A DNA stretch of 8,037 bases from an uncultured Oscillospiraceae bacterium (GTDB taxonomy: Bacteria > Bacillota > Clostridia > Oscillospirales > Acutalibacteraceae): positions 1 through 8,037 of the forward strand of contig UQVI01000088.1 of NCBI GenBank assembly GCA_900544515.1, in the 5' to 3' direction. This document shows, piece by piece, positions 1-6,735 of this stretch (the first letter of the stretch is position 1; each line of letters begins with the position of its first letter). The notes under the pieces were generated by a model. The model was not told the DNA's origin and made no database searches. It saw nothing but the letters and a program-made list of their open reading frames with translations. Made by a program: the position numbers and the translations under genes.

Positions 1-24
1 CTCGGAGATGTGTATAAGAGACAG
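1..24 (+). other. Residual Nextera sequencing adapter (Tn5 mosaic end), artefact
   Basis: Bases 6-24 read AGATGTGTATAAGAGACAG, the 19-base hyperactive Tn5 mosaic end used in Illumina Nextera libraries. The preceding CTCGG matches the 3' part of the read-2 adapter rather than read 1. Genomic sequence therefore probably begins at base 25. Translating through the adapter gives the typical artefact peptide MYKRQ in frame with the first gene, which would falsely lengthen it. Confidence 0.96.
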
Positions 25-35
25 ATATTAAATTT

Positions 36-39
36 GGAG
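36..39 (+). promoter_or_regulatory. Ribosome binding site that fixes the ABC-F start
   Basis: GGAG lies 9 bases upstream of the ATG at 49. It supports that ATG over the upstream in-frame ATG at 10, which lies inside the adapter. Only 24 native bases precede the gene, so its promoter cannot be seen. Confidence 0.7.
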
Positions 40-48
40 TTTTTTGTT

Positions 49-1935
49 ATGAATGTACTTGATGTGCAAAATTTAACACTGTCTTTTGGTGAAAATACGC
101 TTTTCTCAAACATCAGCTTTGATATTAAGGACAATGAAAAGGTAGGCTTTGTCGGTGTGAACGGTGCAGGTAAAACCTCCCTTTTCAAGATTATTACAGG
201 CGAGTATACCGCTGACAGCGGTAACTGTTTTATGTCAAAAAATGTTAAGCTGGGATATATGGAACAACATACCTGCTCAGAGGGCAAAACCATATGGAAC
301 GAACTTGTCTCGGTTTTTGATGATTTAATTGAAATGGAGCGCGAGCTTGAGGAGATTGCTGACAGGTTGTCTGTTCATACATCACAGGAGCTTATTGACA
401 GGCAGGATTATCTTACCAATGCATTTAACCTTAATGGCGGTCTGACCTATAAATCAATGACAAGGTCTGCACTGATCGGTCTCGGCTTTGCTGAAGAGGA
501 TTTTGATAAGCCTACCTCAACCCTTTCAGGCGGTCAGCGCTCCAAGCTGATACTTGCAAAGCTGCTGCTTTCAAAGGCTGATTTTCTCCTCCTTGACGAG
601 CCGACAAATCACCTTGATATAAGTGCGATTCAATGGCTTGAGGAGTTTCTGAAGAACTTCGGCGGTGCTTGTCTTATCATCAGCCACGACAGATATTTTC
701 TTGATAAAATCACCAATAAAACCATTGAGCTTGAGAATAAAAAAATACGCTCCTACAAGGGCAACTACTCCACCTTTCTTGTGAAAAAAGAGGCTGAGCA
801 GAAAGCAATTGAGGATAAGTATGAGAATGATATCAAGGAAATTGAACGTCTTGAGGGTATAATTGCTCAGCAGAGGCAGTGGAACAGAGAAAAGAATATC
901 AAAACAGCTGAAAGTAAAGAAAAGGTTGTTGAGCGTATTAAGGCTCAGCTTGTTATCCCTGACAGTAAAGTTGAAAAGATACGCTTTGACTTTACACCGA
1001 AGTGCGTATCAGGTGAAGATGTGCTTGATGTTATTGAATTAAAAAAGAGCTTTAACGGTAATACGATATTTGAAAATGCTTCATTCAATGTAAAAAGGGG
1101 AGAGCGTATATTTCTCTTGGGTGATAACGGCTGCGGAAAAACGACCCTGCTTAAAATTCTTATGGGTGACCTTTCACGTGATGACGGTACGTTCAGATTC
1201 GGCTCTGCGCTTATGACAGGCTATTTTGATCAAGTTCAGGCAAAGCTGGATTTGTCAAAAACAGTAATTGATGAGGTGTGGACAAACTTCCCATATATGA
1301 CGGAAACAAGGGTGCGAAATGCACTGGCAGCATTTTTATTCAAAGGGGAAGAGGTTTACAGAAAATTAGAGGTCTGCTCAGGCGGTGAAAGGGCAAGAGT
1401 TGCTCTTTTAAAATTAATGCTCGGCGGATTTAATTTTCTTTTACTTGACGAGCCTACGAATCATCTTGATGCCTTTTCCCGTGAGGAACTTGAAAACACA
1501 TTGCTGGATTATCAGGGTACAATGCTGATTGTATCCCACGACAGATACTTTATCAATAAGCTGGCAACAAAGATTGTTGAGCTGACGCCGAACGGCTGCA
1601 ATAATTATCTGGGAAATTATGATGATTATGCTGAGCACAGGTATATTGCTGAGGTAGAAAAGGTAGTTAAAGATAAGCCTAAGGTGAATGATTATAAGCT
1701 GAAAAAGGAACGGCAGAGCAATTTCAGAAAGCTGAATACACAATTGAAAAATACTGAAAAAGAGATTGAGGAGACGGAACTGTCCATTTCTCAAATTGAA
1801 GAAAAGCTGAACAATGCGACTTATGAGGAGCTTGTTAAACTGACTGAAACACTTAATGAGCTGACAGATAAGCGTGATGCACTTTATGAGCAGTGGGAGA
1901 ATATTTCTGCTGAATTAGAAGAGTATGAATTATAA
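49..1935 (+). CDS. ABC-F family ATP-binding cassette protein (ribosome-associated type)
   Basis: This is a 628-residue soluble protein with two ABC ATPase domains in one chain and no membrane segments, the ABC-F architecture. Members bind the ribosomal E site and act on stalled or drug-bound ribosomes; the exact role differs by subfamily. NBD1 has Walker A GVNGAGKTS (36-44), signature LSGGQ (159-163), Walker B LLLDEPTNHLD (180-190, catalytic Glu184) and the switch SHDR (212-215). A charged, helical interdomain linker spans about 235-315. NBD2 has Walker A GDNGCGKTT (358-366), a degenerate signature CSGGE (443-447), Walker B with Glu468 and SHDRY (496-500). A Lys/Glu-rich C-terminal segment (about 545-625) is probably a coiled coil, as in Uup/YdiF-like members. 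The ATG at 49 is preferred because the upstream extension comes partly from adapter sequence. The family is certain; the subfamily, and any link to antibiotic resistance, is not. Confidence 0.95.
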   Translation: MNVLDVQNLTLSFGENTLFSNISFDIKDNEKVGFVGVNGAGKTSLFKIITGEYTADSGNCFMSKNVKLGYMEQHTCSEGKTIWNELVSVFDDLIEMERELEEIADRLSVHTSQELIDRQDYLTNAFNLNGGLTYKSMTRSALIGLGFAEEDFDKPTSTLSGGQRSKLILAKLLLSKADFLLLDEPTNHLDISAIQWLEEFLKNFGGACLIISHDRYFLDKITNKTIELENKKIRSYKGNYSTFLVKKEAEQKAIEDKYENDIKEIERLEGIIAQQRQWNREKNIKTAESKEKVVERIKAQLVIPDSKVEKIRFDFTPKCVSGEDVLDVIELKKSFNGNTIFENASFNVKRGERIFLLGDNGCGKTTLLKILMGDLSRDDGTFRFGSALMTGYFDQVQAKLDLSKTVIDEVWTNFPYMTETRVRNALAAFLFKGEEVYRKLEVCSGGERARVALLKLMLGGFNFLLLDEPTNHLDAFSREELENTLLDYQGTMLIVSHDRYFINKLATKIVELTPNGCNNYLGNYDDYAEHRYIAEVEKVVKDKPKVNDYKLKKERQSNFRKLNTQLKNTEKEIEETELSISQIEEKLNNATYEELVKLTETLNELTDKRDALYEQWENISAELEEYEL

Positions 1936-1980
1936 GTCTGCATTTGATAAAACCTATATAGATACTAAAAGGAGAGAGCT

Positions 1981-3204
1981 ATGGCAAAAATTGTCGTTAT
2001 CGGTGCAGGGGCAGCAGGTCTTTTGTGTGCTGCAAAAAGTGCACTTAAAGGCAATAATGTAACGGTTATTGAAAAAATGGAGCGCCCTGCAAGAAAGCTG
2101 ATGATAACGGGCAAAGGCAGATGCAATGTTACAAATGCAACCTTTGAGCTTGAGGACCTGATATCCTATGTGCCTACCAATCCTCGCTTTCTCTATTCTG
2201 CTTTTTCAAATTTTATGTCCTATGATACGATGGCTCTTTTTGAAGAACTGGGTGTTCCTCTTAAAATTGAAAGGGGAAACCGTGTGTTCCCTGAAAGCGA
2301 TAAGGCAGTTGATATCGTGGATGCGCTGGTGAATTACTGTAAAAGCAGCGGTGCACAGATGATTCGCGGTACAGCACGTGCGTTTGAATGTGACGGCAGT
2401 AAAATAACATCGGTAATTCTTGATGATAAAACAAAAATACCCTGCGACAAGGTTACAGTCTGCACAGGCGGTAAAAGCTATCCGCTTACAGGCTCAACAG
2501 GTGACGGATATGCACTGGCAAAATCAGTAGGTCATACGGTTACTGAGATTAAGCCGAGCCTTGTCCCTCTTGTCTGCTCGAATCATTTTATTCCCAAGCT
2601 GCAGGGCTTGTCCCTTAAAAATATTTCAATCAGCCTGCTTGAGAATGAAAAAGAAATCTATTCCGATTTCGGCGAAATGCTGTTTACACATTACGGCCTG
2701 TCAGGTCCTGTAATCCTTTCAGCATCCAGCCATATCAGAAATATGGGCAAAAAGCAATATAAGGTGATTATTGATTTAAAGCCTGCACTGGATGAACAGG
2801 CACTTGATAAACGGATTCAGAGAGATTTTACCGAGCTTTCAAATAAAGATTTTATAAATTCTCTTAATAAGCTGTTGCCTAAAAAGCTGATTCCTGTTAT
2901 AGTTTTACTTAGCGGTATCAGTCCGTCAACAAAGGTGAATCAGATTACAAAGGAAGAACGGCATAAGCTTGTACATCTTATTAAAAATTTTGAGGTTAAT
3001 ATAAGCGGTTTCCGTCCTGTTGAGGAGGCAATTGTTACCTCCGGCGGCATTAATGTCAAGGAAATTGATCCGCGAACAATGAAATCTAAAATCATGGATA
3101 ATCTCTATTTTGCAGGTGAGGTTATTGATGTGGATGCATACACGGGCGGCTTTAATCTGCAGATAGCTTTTTCAACCGCTGTGTTGTGTGCAGATAATAT
3201 GTAA
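1981..3204 (+). CDS. NAD(P)/FAD-dependent oxidoreductase, HI0933/YhiN/BaiN family
   Basis: This 407-residue flavoprotein starts with a Rossmann dinucleotide-binding motif, GAGAAG (8-13, glycines 8, 10 and 13), followed by an acidic residue at the end of strand 2 (Glu31) for the FAD ribose. Family hallmarks follow: KLMITGKGRCNVTN (39-52), TGGKSYPLTGSTGDGY (162-177), FTHYGLSGP (235-243) and the C-terminal FAD-contacting block FAGEVIDVDAYTGG (377-390). Length is normal for the family. Database names include 'aminoacetone oxidase family FAD-binding enzyme' and 'BaiN'. The bile-acid role behind the latter name should not be assumed, because the family is nearly universal in Clostridia and its general substrate is unclear. 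AAGGAG at 1969-1974, 6 bases before the ATG, supports the start. The gene lies 45 bases after the ABC-F gene and 12 bases before cmk, whose ribosome site overlaps this gene's stop codon. Confidence 0.93.
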   Translation: MAKIVVIGAGAAGLLCAAKSALKGNNVTVIEKMERPARKLMITGKGRCNVTNATFELEDLISYVPTNPRFLYSAFSNFMSYDTMALFEELGVPLKIERGNRVFPESDKAVDIVDALVNYCKSSGAQMIRGTARAFECDGSKITSVILDDKTKIPCDKVTVCTGGKSYPLTGSTGDGYALAKSVGHTVTEIKPSLVPLVCSNHFIPKLQGLSLKNISISLLENEKEIYSDFGEMLFTHYGLSGPVILSASSHIRNMGKKQYKVIIDLKPALDEQALDKRIQRDFTELSNKDFINSLNKLLPKKLIPVIVLLSGISPSTKVNQITKEERHKLVHLIKNFEVNISGFRPVEEAIVTSGGINVKEIDPRTMKSKIMDNLYFAGEVIDVDAYTGGFNLQIAFSTAVLCADNM

Positions 3205-3216
3205 GGAGAGGGATAT

Positions 3217-3882
3217 ATGATAAATGTTGCAATTGACGGACCTGCAGGTGCAGGCAAGTCAACGATTGCTAAGGCTGCAGCAAAGGAGCTTGGCTATATT
3301 TACGTGGATACAGGCGCTTTGTACAGGACTATTGCACTCAGTGCAGTGAACAGTGGTGTAATTGATAATGAAGAGGAAACCGTGAAAATGCTTGACAGCA
3401 TTGAGGTTAAGCTCGGCTTTGCTGAGGACGGAACACAGTGTGTCTATCTGAATGGTGAGGATGTTTCCGCAAAAATTCGTACCCCTGAAATTTCTATGGG
3501 TGCATCAAAAGTATCAGCAATACCTAAGGTGCGTGAATTTCTTCTGGATTTGCAGCGTAATATTGCAAAGGAAAATAATGTGATTATGGACGGCAGGGAT
3601 ATCGCGACCGTTGTGCTCCCTGATGCCAATCCTAAAATTTTCCTTTTTGCATCACCTGAATGCAGGGCTGAAAGAAGATATAAGGAGCTCATTGAAAAGG
3701 GCGAAACAGTAAGTTATGAAGAGGTTCTTGCAGATGTAAATCAGCGTGATTACCAGGATTCACACCGTGAGATTGCACCGCTTAAGCCAACTGAGGAATC
3801 TATTATGGCTGATACCTCAAGCCTGACTCTTGAAGAGTCCATTGAGCTTATTATCAATACAATTAAGGAGAATACAAAGTGA
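3217..3882 (+). CDS. cmk: Cytidylate kinase (CMP/dCMP kinase)
   Basis: This 221-residue cytoplasmic enzyme phosphorylates CMP and dCMP with ATP, recycling CMP from RNA turnover and lipid synthesis. The P-loop GPAGAGKST is at 8-16, the family motif DTGALYR at 31-37, the DGRDIATVV nucleotide-binding motif at 125-133, and the Arg-rich lid region CRAERRYKEL at 149-158. The C-terminal block RDYQDSHREIAPLKP (177-191) carries the conserved Arg and Asp contacts to the CMP base and phosphate. Length matches the usual 220-230 residues. Its AAGGAG (3203-3208) overlaps the stop codon of the preceding flavoprotein gene. Its own stop overlaps the plsC start by 4 bases. cmk lying upstream of rpsA is an old conserved arrangement, also seen in E. 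coli; here plsC and ispH lie between. Confidence 0.98.
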   Translation: MINVAIDGPAGAGKSTIAKAAAKELGYIYVDTGALYRTIALSAVNSGVIDNEEETVKMLDSIEVKLGFAEDGTQCVYLNGEDVSAKIRTPEISMGASKVSAIPKVREFLLDLQRNIAKENNVIMDGRDIATVVLPDANPKIFLFASPECRAERRYKELIEKGETVSYEEVLADVNQRDYQDSHREIAPLKPTEESIMADTSSLTLEESIELIINTIKENTK

Positions 3883-4526
3883 AAGAATTTGATTATACTC
3901 AGGTAAAGCATTATAAGCTTTATAATTTTATTAAATGTGCTTTTAGACCTTTGGTGAAGCTTGTTTATAAAATGGAATTCAAAGGACTTGAAAATGTGCC
4001 GAAGAACAATAATAATTACATAGTGGCAATCAATCACACCTGTGCACTTGACCCTGTGTTTGTTGCCTGTCCGAAAAATGTACCTGCTCTTCACTTTATG
4101 GCAAAGGTTGAGCTGTTTAAAAATCCGATTGCCGGCTGGTTTATCACGCATATGTACGGATTTCCTGTAAAAAGGGGAAAGGGTGATACCTCAGCCATTG
4201 ATTATGGTATCAAGATTATTGAAGAGGGCCACGTTATGGCAATTTGTCCTGAGGGCAAGCGTATCAAAAATAAGGACGGTGTTCCTCAGCGTGCAAAGGC
4301 AGGTGTGGCGGTTATTGCAAAGGCAACAGGGGCCGATGTCCTTCCTGTAGCAATCTGCTGTAAAGGTAAGATCAAGCCGGGTAAAAAGGTTGTTGTATCC
4401 TATGGTAAGATAATCAAAAATTCCGATATGGGACTTGATAAGGAAGATGTGGGACCGCACGATATTAAAAATGCTGCTAATATGGTAATGGATAATATTG
4501 TTTCACTCTGGGAGGCTGAGAGATAA
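3879..4526 (+). CDS. plsC: 1-acyl-sn-glycerol-3-phosphate acyltransferase (PlsC-like)
   Basis: This 215-residue protein belongs to the glycerophospholipid acyltransferase family, which transfers an acyl chain to lysophosphatidic acid to form phosphatidic acid at the inner membrane face. The catalytic H(x)4D motif is NHTCALDP (52-59; His53, Asp58). Motif II is GFPVKRG (94-100), motif III is CPEGKR (123-128, a variant of the common FPEGTR) and motif IV is VLPVAI (154-159). The basic, hydrophobic N-terminus (about 8-32) probably contacts the membrane. Translation starts at a GTG at 3879 within a GTGA overlap with the cmk stop, and AAGGAG at 3865-3870 is 8 bases upstream, so it is probably translationally coupled to cmk. 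The family is clear, but the acyl acceptor is inferred. Several paralogues usually exist per genome, so the symbol is provisional. Confidence 0.9.
   Translation: MKEFDYTQVKHYKLYNFIKCAFRPLVKLVYKMEFKGLENVPKNNNNYIVAINHTCALDPVFVACPKNVPALHFMAKVELFKNPIAGWFITHMYGFPVKRGKGDTSAIDYGIKIIEEGHVMAICPEGKRIKNKDGVPQRAKAGVAVIAKATGADVLPVAICCKGKIKPGKKVVVSYGKIIKNSDMGLDKEDVGPHDIKNAANMVMDNIVSLWEAER
4510..4515 (+). promoter_or_regulatory. Ribosome binding site for ispH-rpsA, within plsC
   Basis: GGGAGG lies inside the last codons of plsC, 12 bases before the TTG start at 4528, a slightly long spacing. It is the best site for that start, which lies one base beyond the plsC stop. This placement implies coupling of ispH translation to plsC. 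Confidence 0.55.
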
Positions 4527-4527
4527 T

Positions 4528-6576
4528 TTGATAAAACTGGCTAAGACGGCAGGCTTCTGCTTTGGTGTTGACAGGGCGGTTAACCTTGTTTATGAGCTGA
4601 TAGAAAAGGGAGAGAAGGTTTGTACCTTAGGTCCTATTATTCATAATACACAGCTTGTTTCTGATCTGGAGTCAAAGGGTGTAAAAATTATTGACAGTAT
4701 CAATGAATGTCCTGAGGGCTATACTGTTGTTATAAGAACGCACGGCGTTGAAAAAAGTGTTATGGATGATGCTGACAAGAATGAAATTGAGTATATTAAT
4801 GCCACTTGTCCTTTTGTTCTGAAGATACACAGAATCGTTTCCGAACAGGAGGATGATACGGTTACTCTTATTGCCGGAGATGAAAATCATCCTGAGGTAA
4901 TGGGCATTCGTTCTTATTGCAAGGGCAAGAGCTATGTCTTTAAAAATCAGAATGAGCTTGAAAAAATACTTGATGAACATAATTTATGTGAACAAAAATT
5001 ACTGATTTGCGTTGCACAGACCACTTTTTCATTAAAAGAATGGAAAAAATGCGAGAAAATTCTAAAAAAACTATATACAAATTGCAGAATTTATAGTACA
5101 ATATGTAATGCTACCGCAGATAGACAGGAAGAAGCAGCTTCACTTTCTCTTGAAGCAGATGCTATGATTGTTATCGGCGGCAGGCATTCATCAAACACTT
5201 GTAAGCTGAGAGACGTCTGTAAGACGAATTCCGATACCTTTCTGATCGAAACGGCTGAGGAGCTTAAGTCCATTGACCTTTCATCCTATAATTGTGTTGG
5301 TGTTACTGCGGGGGCTTCGACACCCTCGGTTATTATTAAGGAGGTACTAAAAACCATGTCCGAAGAAATTATTGAAAAGGAAGTTGAAACAACTTCAGCT
5401 GTAACTGAAGAAGTTGTGGAGACAGCAGATACCGCTGATCAGGCCGATAAGGCTGCTGTCAAAGCATCTGCTGATGGTGAGGCAACCTTCGAAGAAATGC
5501 TTGAAGAATCATTCAGAGAAGACGAAAACAGCAAGGTAGTTAAGGGTACTGTTGTAAACATCACACCTACTGAGGTATTTGTTGATGTCGACGGCAGAAA
5601 GCAGACTGGCGTTATCGCTTTTGATGACCTTTCATCAGAGCCTATCGCTAAGCCTGAGGATGCAGTAAGCATCGGTGATGTTCTTGACCTTGTTATCATG
5701 AAGACTGATGACAGCGAAGGCGTGCTCAAGCTTTCTAAGAAGCTTGTTGACCAGTTCAAAGGCTGGGAGGATATCGTAGCTGCCAAAGAGTCTGAGGAAG
5801 TATTAGAGGGTACCGTCATTTCTGTTGTTAAGGGTGGCGTTATCGTTGTAGCCAAGGGTAGCCGTGTATTCGTTCCTGCATCTCTTACAGGTGTTCCTCG
5901 CAATCAGGAATTAGACGTGCTCAAGGGATCAACAGTTCGTTTCAGAATTATTGACATCAATCCGGGCAGAAGACGTGCAGTCGGCTCAATCAAGGTCGTT
6001 GCCAATGAAGAGAAGAAGGCTCAGCAGGAAGCACTGTGGGCAACTCTTGAAGAGGGTAAAGTGCTTACAGGTACTGTTAAGTCACTCACAAGCTACGGCG
6101 CATTTGTTGACATTGGCGGTATGGACGGTATGATTCATATCAGTGAGCTTTCATGGAACAGAATCAAACATCCGTCAGAGGTTGTTAATGTAGGCGATAC
6201 TGTTGAAGTAACGATCAAAAAGCTTGATGAAGAAAACAAGAAGATTTCACTCGGCTTTAAGAAGCTTGAGGACAACCCTTGGGAGATTCTTAAGAGGGAT
6301 TATCCTGTCGGTACAGACTGTAAGGGTAAGATTGTAAGCATTGCAGCATTCGGTGCATTTGCGAACATCATTCCGGGTATCGACGGTCTTATCCATATCA
6401 GCCAGATTTCATGGGAGAGAGTAAAGACTCCTGCTGATGTACTCAATGTCGGCGATGAGGTTGATGTAAGAATCATTGATATTGACTTCGACAAGAAGAG
6501 AGTTTCTCTTTCGATGAAGGAACTCGCTGAAAAGCCTGAGGAGACAATTGATGCTCTTTCAGATGACGCTGAATAA
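4528..6576 (+). CDS. ispH-rpsA: Fused IspH (HMBPP reductase) and ribosomal protein S1
   Basis: This 682-residue fusion has an N-terminal IspH and a C-terminal S1. IspH (about 1-275) reduces HMBPP to IPP and DMAPP, the last step of the MEP isoprenoid pathway. Its three [4Fe-4S] cysteines are present: Cys11 in GFCFGV, Cys94 in ATCPFV and Cys193 in ICNAT. So are active-site His39, His121 and Glu123 (HPEV), Thr165 (QTT) and the late SSNT and GASTP motifs. A very acidic, Ala/Glu/Thr-rich stretch (about 277-333) leads to four S1 RNA-binding domains at about 335-405, 425-492, 510-578 and 596-664. Domains 3 and 4 are the most canonical (YGAFVDIGGMDGMIHISEL at 523-541). S1 recruits mRNA to the 30S subunit. 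The fusion is a known clostridial arrangement. The start is a TTG one base after the plsC stop. An upstream TTG at 4498 would add ten unconserved residues. An internal start at 5356 may also produce free S1. Confidence 0.96.
   Translation: MIKLAKTAGFCFGVDRAVNLVYELIEKGEKVCTLGPIIHNTQLVSDLESKGVKIIDSINECPEGYTVVIRTHGVEKSVMDDADKNEIEYINATCPFVLKIHRIVSEQEDDTVTLIAGDENHPEVMGIRSYCKGKSYVFKNQNELEKILDEHNLCEQKLLICVAQTTFSLKEWKKCEKILKKLYTNCRIYSTICNATADRQEEAASLSLEADAMIVIGGRHSSNTCKLRDVCKTNSDTFLIETAEELKSIDLSSYNCVGVTAGASTPSVIIKEVLKTMSEEIIEKEVETTSAVTEEVVETADTADQADKAAVKASADGEATFEEMLEESFREDENSKVVKGTVVNITPTEVFVDVDGRKQTGVIAFDDLSSEPIAKPEDAVSIGDVLDLVIMKTDDSEGVLKLSKKLVDQFKGWEDIVAAKESEEVLEGTVISVVKGGVIVVAKGSRVFVPASLTGVPRNQELDVLKGSTVRFRIIDINPGRRRAVGSIKVVANEEKKAQQEALWATLEEGKVLTGTVKSLTSYGAFVDIGGMDGMIHISELSWNRIKHPSEVVNVGDTVEVTIKKLDEENKKISLGFKKLEDNPWEILKRDYPVGTDCKGKIVSIAAFGAFANIIPGIDGLIHISQISWERVKTPADVLNVGDEVDVRIIDIDFDKKRVSLSMKELAEKPEETIDALSDDAE
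5338..5358 (+). promoter_or_regulatory. Internal Shine-Dalgarno and ATG, probable start of free S1
   Basis: AAGGAGGT at 5338-5345 is a full-strength anti-SD complement, 10 bases before an in-frame ATG at 5356-5358 (Met277 of the fusion). Initiation here would give a 406-residue S1 protein beginning MSEEIIEKEV, comprising the acidic N-terminus and all four S1 domains. The site falls exactly where IspH homology ends, and the SD is encoded by the last IspH codons (Lys-Glu-Val). The site is stronger than the one serving the TTG start of the full-length fusion. Actual use is inferred, not shown. Confidence 0.7.
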
Positions 6577-6598
6577 GCGTTATACATAATATGTAATG

Positions 6599-6630
6599 AA
6601 TTCCAAGCTGCATTGCGGCTTGGAATTTTT
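6599..6630 (+). terminator. Rho-independent terminator after ispH-rpsA
   Basis: The inverted repeat AATTCCAAGCTGC (6599-6611) / GCGGCTTGGAATT (6615-6627) forms a 13-pair stem with one U-G pair and a 3-base ATT loop. A T run at 6626-6630 and a further TTT after one C follow. It starts 22 bases after the rpsA stop and should end the upstream operon transcript. Confidence 0.88.
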
Positions 6631-6673
6631 CTTTGGCATAAAGTCTTTATCGGCTTTATAAATGAATAAGTAT

Positions 6674-6716
6674 GCTGTTTTGATACTATAATTAGTATCA
6701 AACAGCTATATTTTTT
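6674..6716 (+). terminator. Second hairpin with T-tail, backup terminator
   Basis: GCTGTTTTGATACTA (6674-6688) pairs with TAGTATCAAACAGC (6693-6706) in a 14-pair stem with one bulged T and a TAAT loop. TATATTTTTT follows at 6707-6716. The structure is terminator-like on the + strand only. It lies between the first terminator and the groES promoter and probably insulates the chaperonin operon from read-through. The stem is AT-rich, so efficiency is uncertain. Confidence 0.7.
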
Positions 6717-6735
6717 AAATAATTTGTTAATACTC

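Noticed and set aside
10..48. N-terminal extension of the ABC-F protein beginning at the ATG at 10
   Set aside because: That ATG lies in the sequencing adapter. The ATG at 49 has its own SD and gives a normal ABC-F N-terminus.
1936..1980. Possible promoter between the ABC-F and flavoprotein genes (TTGATA at 1944, GATACT at 1961)
   Set aside because: The gap between the hexamers is only 11 bases and the -10 is poor.
3750..4151. Open frame of 133 codons on the - strand across the cmk/plsC junction
   Set aside because: Both + strand genes are clear family members here; the antisense frame has no motif and no good ribosome site was noted.
4498..4527. Upstream TTG start for ispH-rpsA
   Set aside because: It would overlap plsC by 29 bases and add ten residues not expected before the conserved IspH N-terminus; the TTG at 4528 fits the family.
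5331..5358. Fusion of ispH and rpsA as a frameshift or assembly error, since a TAA (5348-5350) exists in the +1 frame
   Set aside because: The in-frame IspH C-terminus is better than the shifted one, and the same fusion is established in Clostridia.
5439..5903. Open frame of 154 codons on the - strand, rich in Ser and Thr
   Set aside because: It is antisense to strongly conserved S1 coding sequence, and its Ser/Thr-rich composition mirrors the Glu, Ala, Gly and Val codons opposite.
6638..6659. Small inverted repeat ATAAAG / CTTTAT between the two terminators
   Set aside because: A 6-pair AT-rich stem with a 10-base loop is too weak and probably chance.
6300..6701. Open frame of 133 codons on the - strand
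   Set aside because: It runs antisense through the last S1 domain and the terminator, has no recognisable domain, and looks like a shadow of biased codons.
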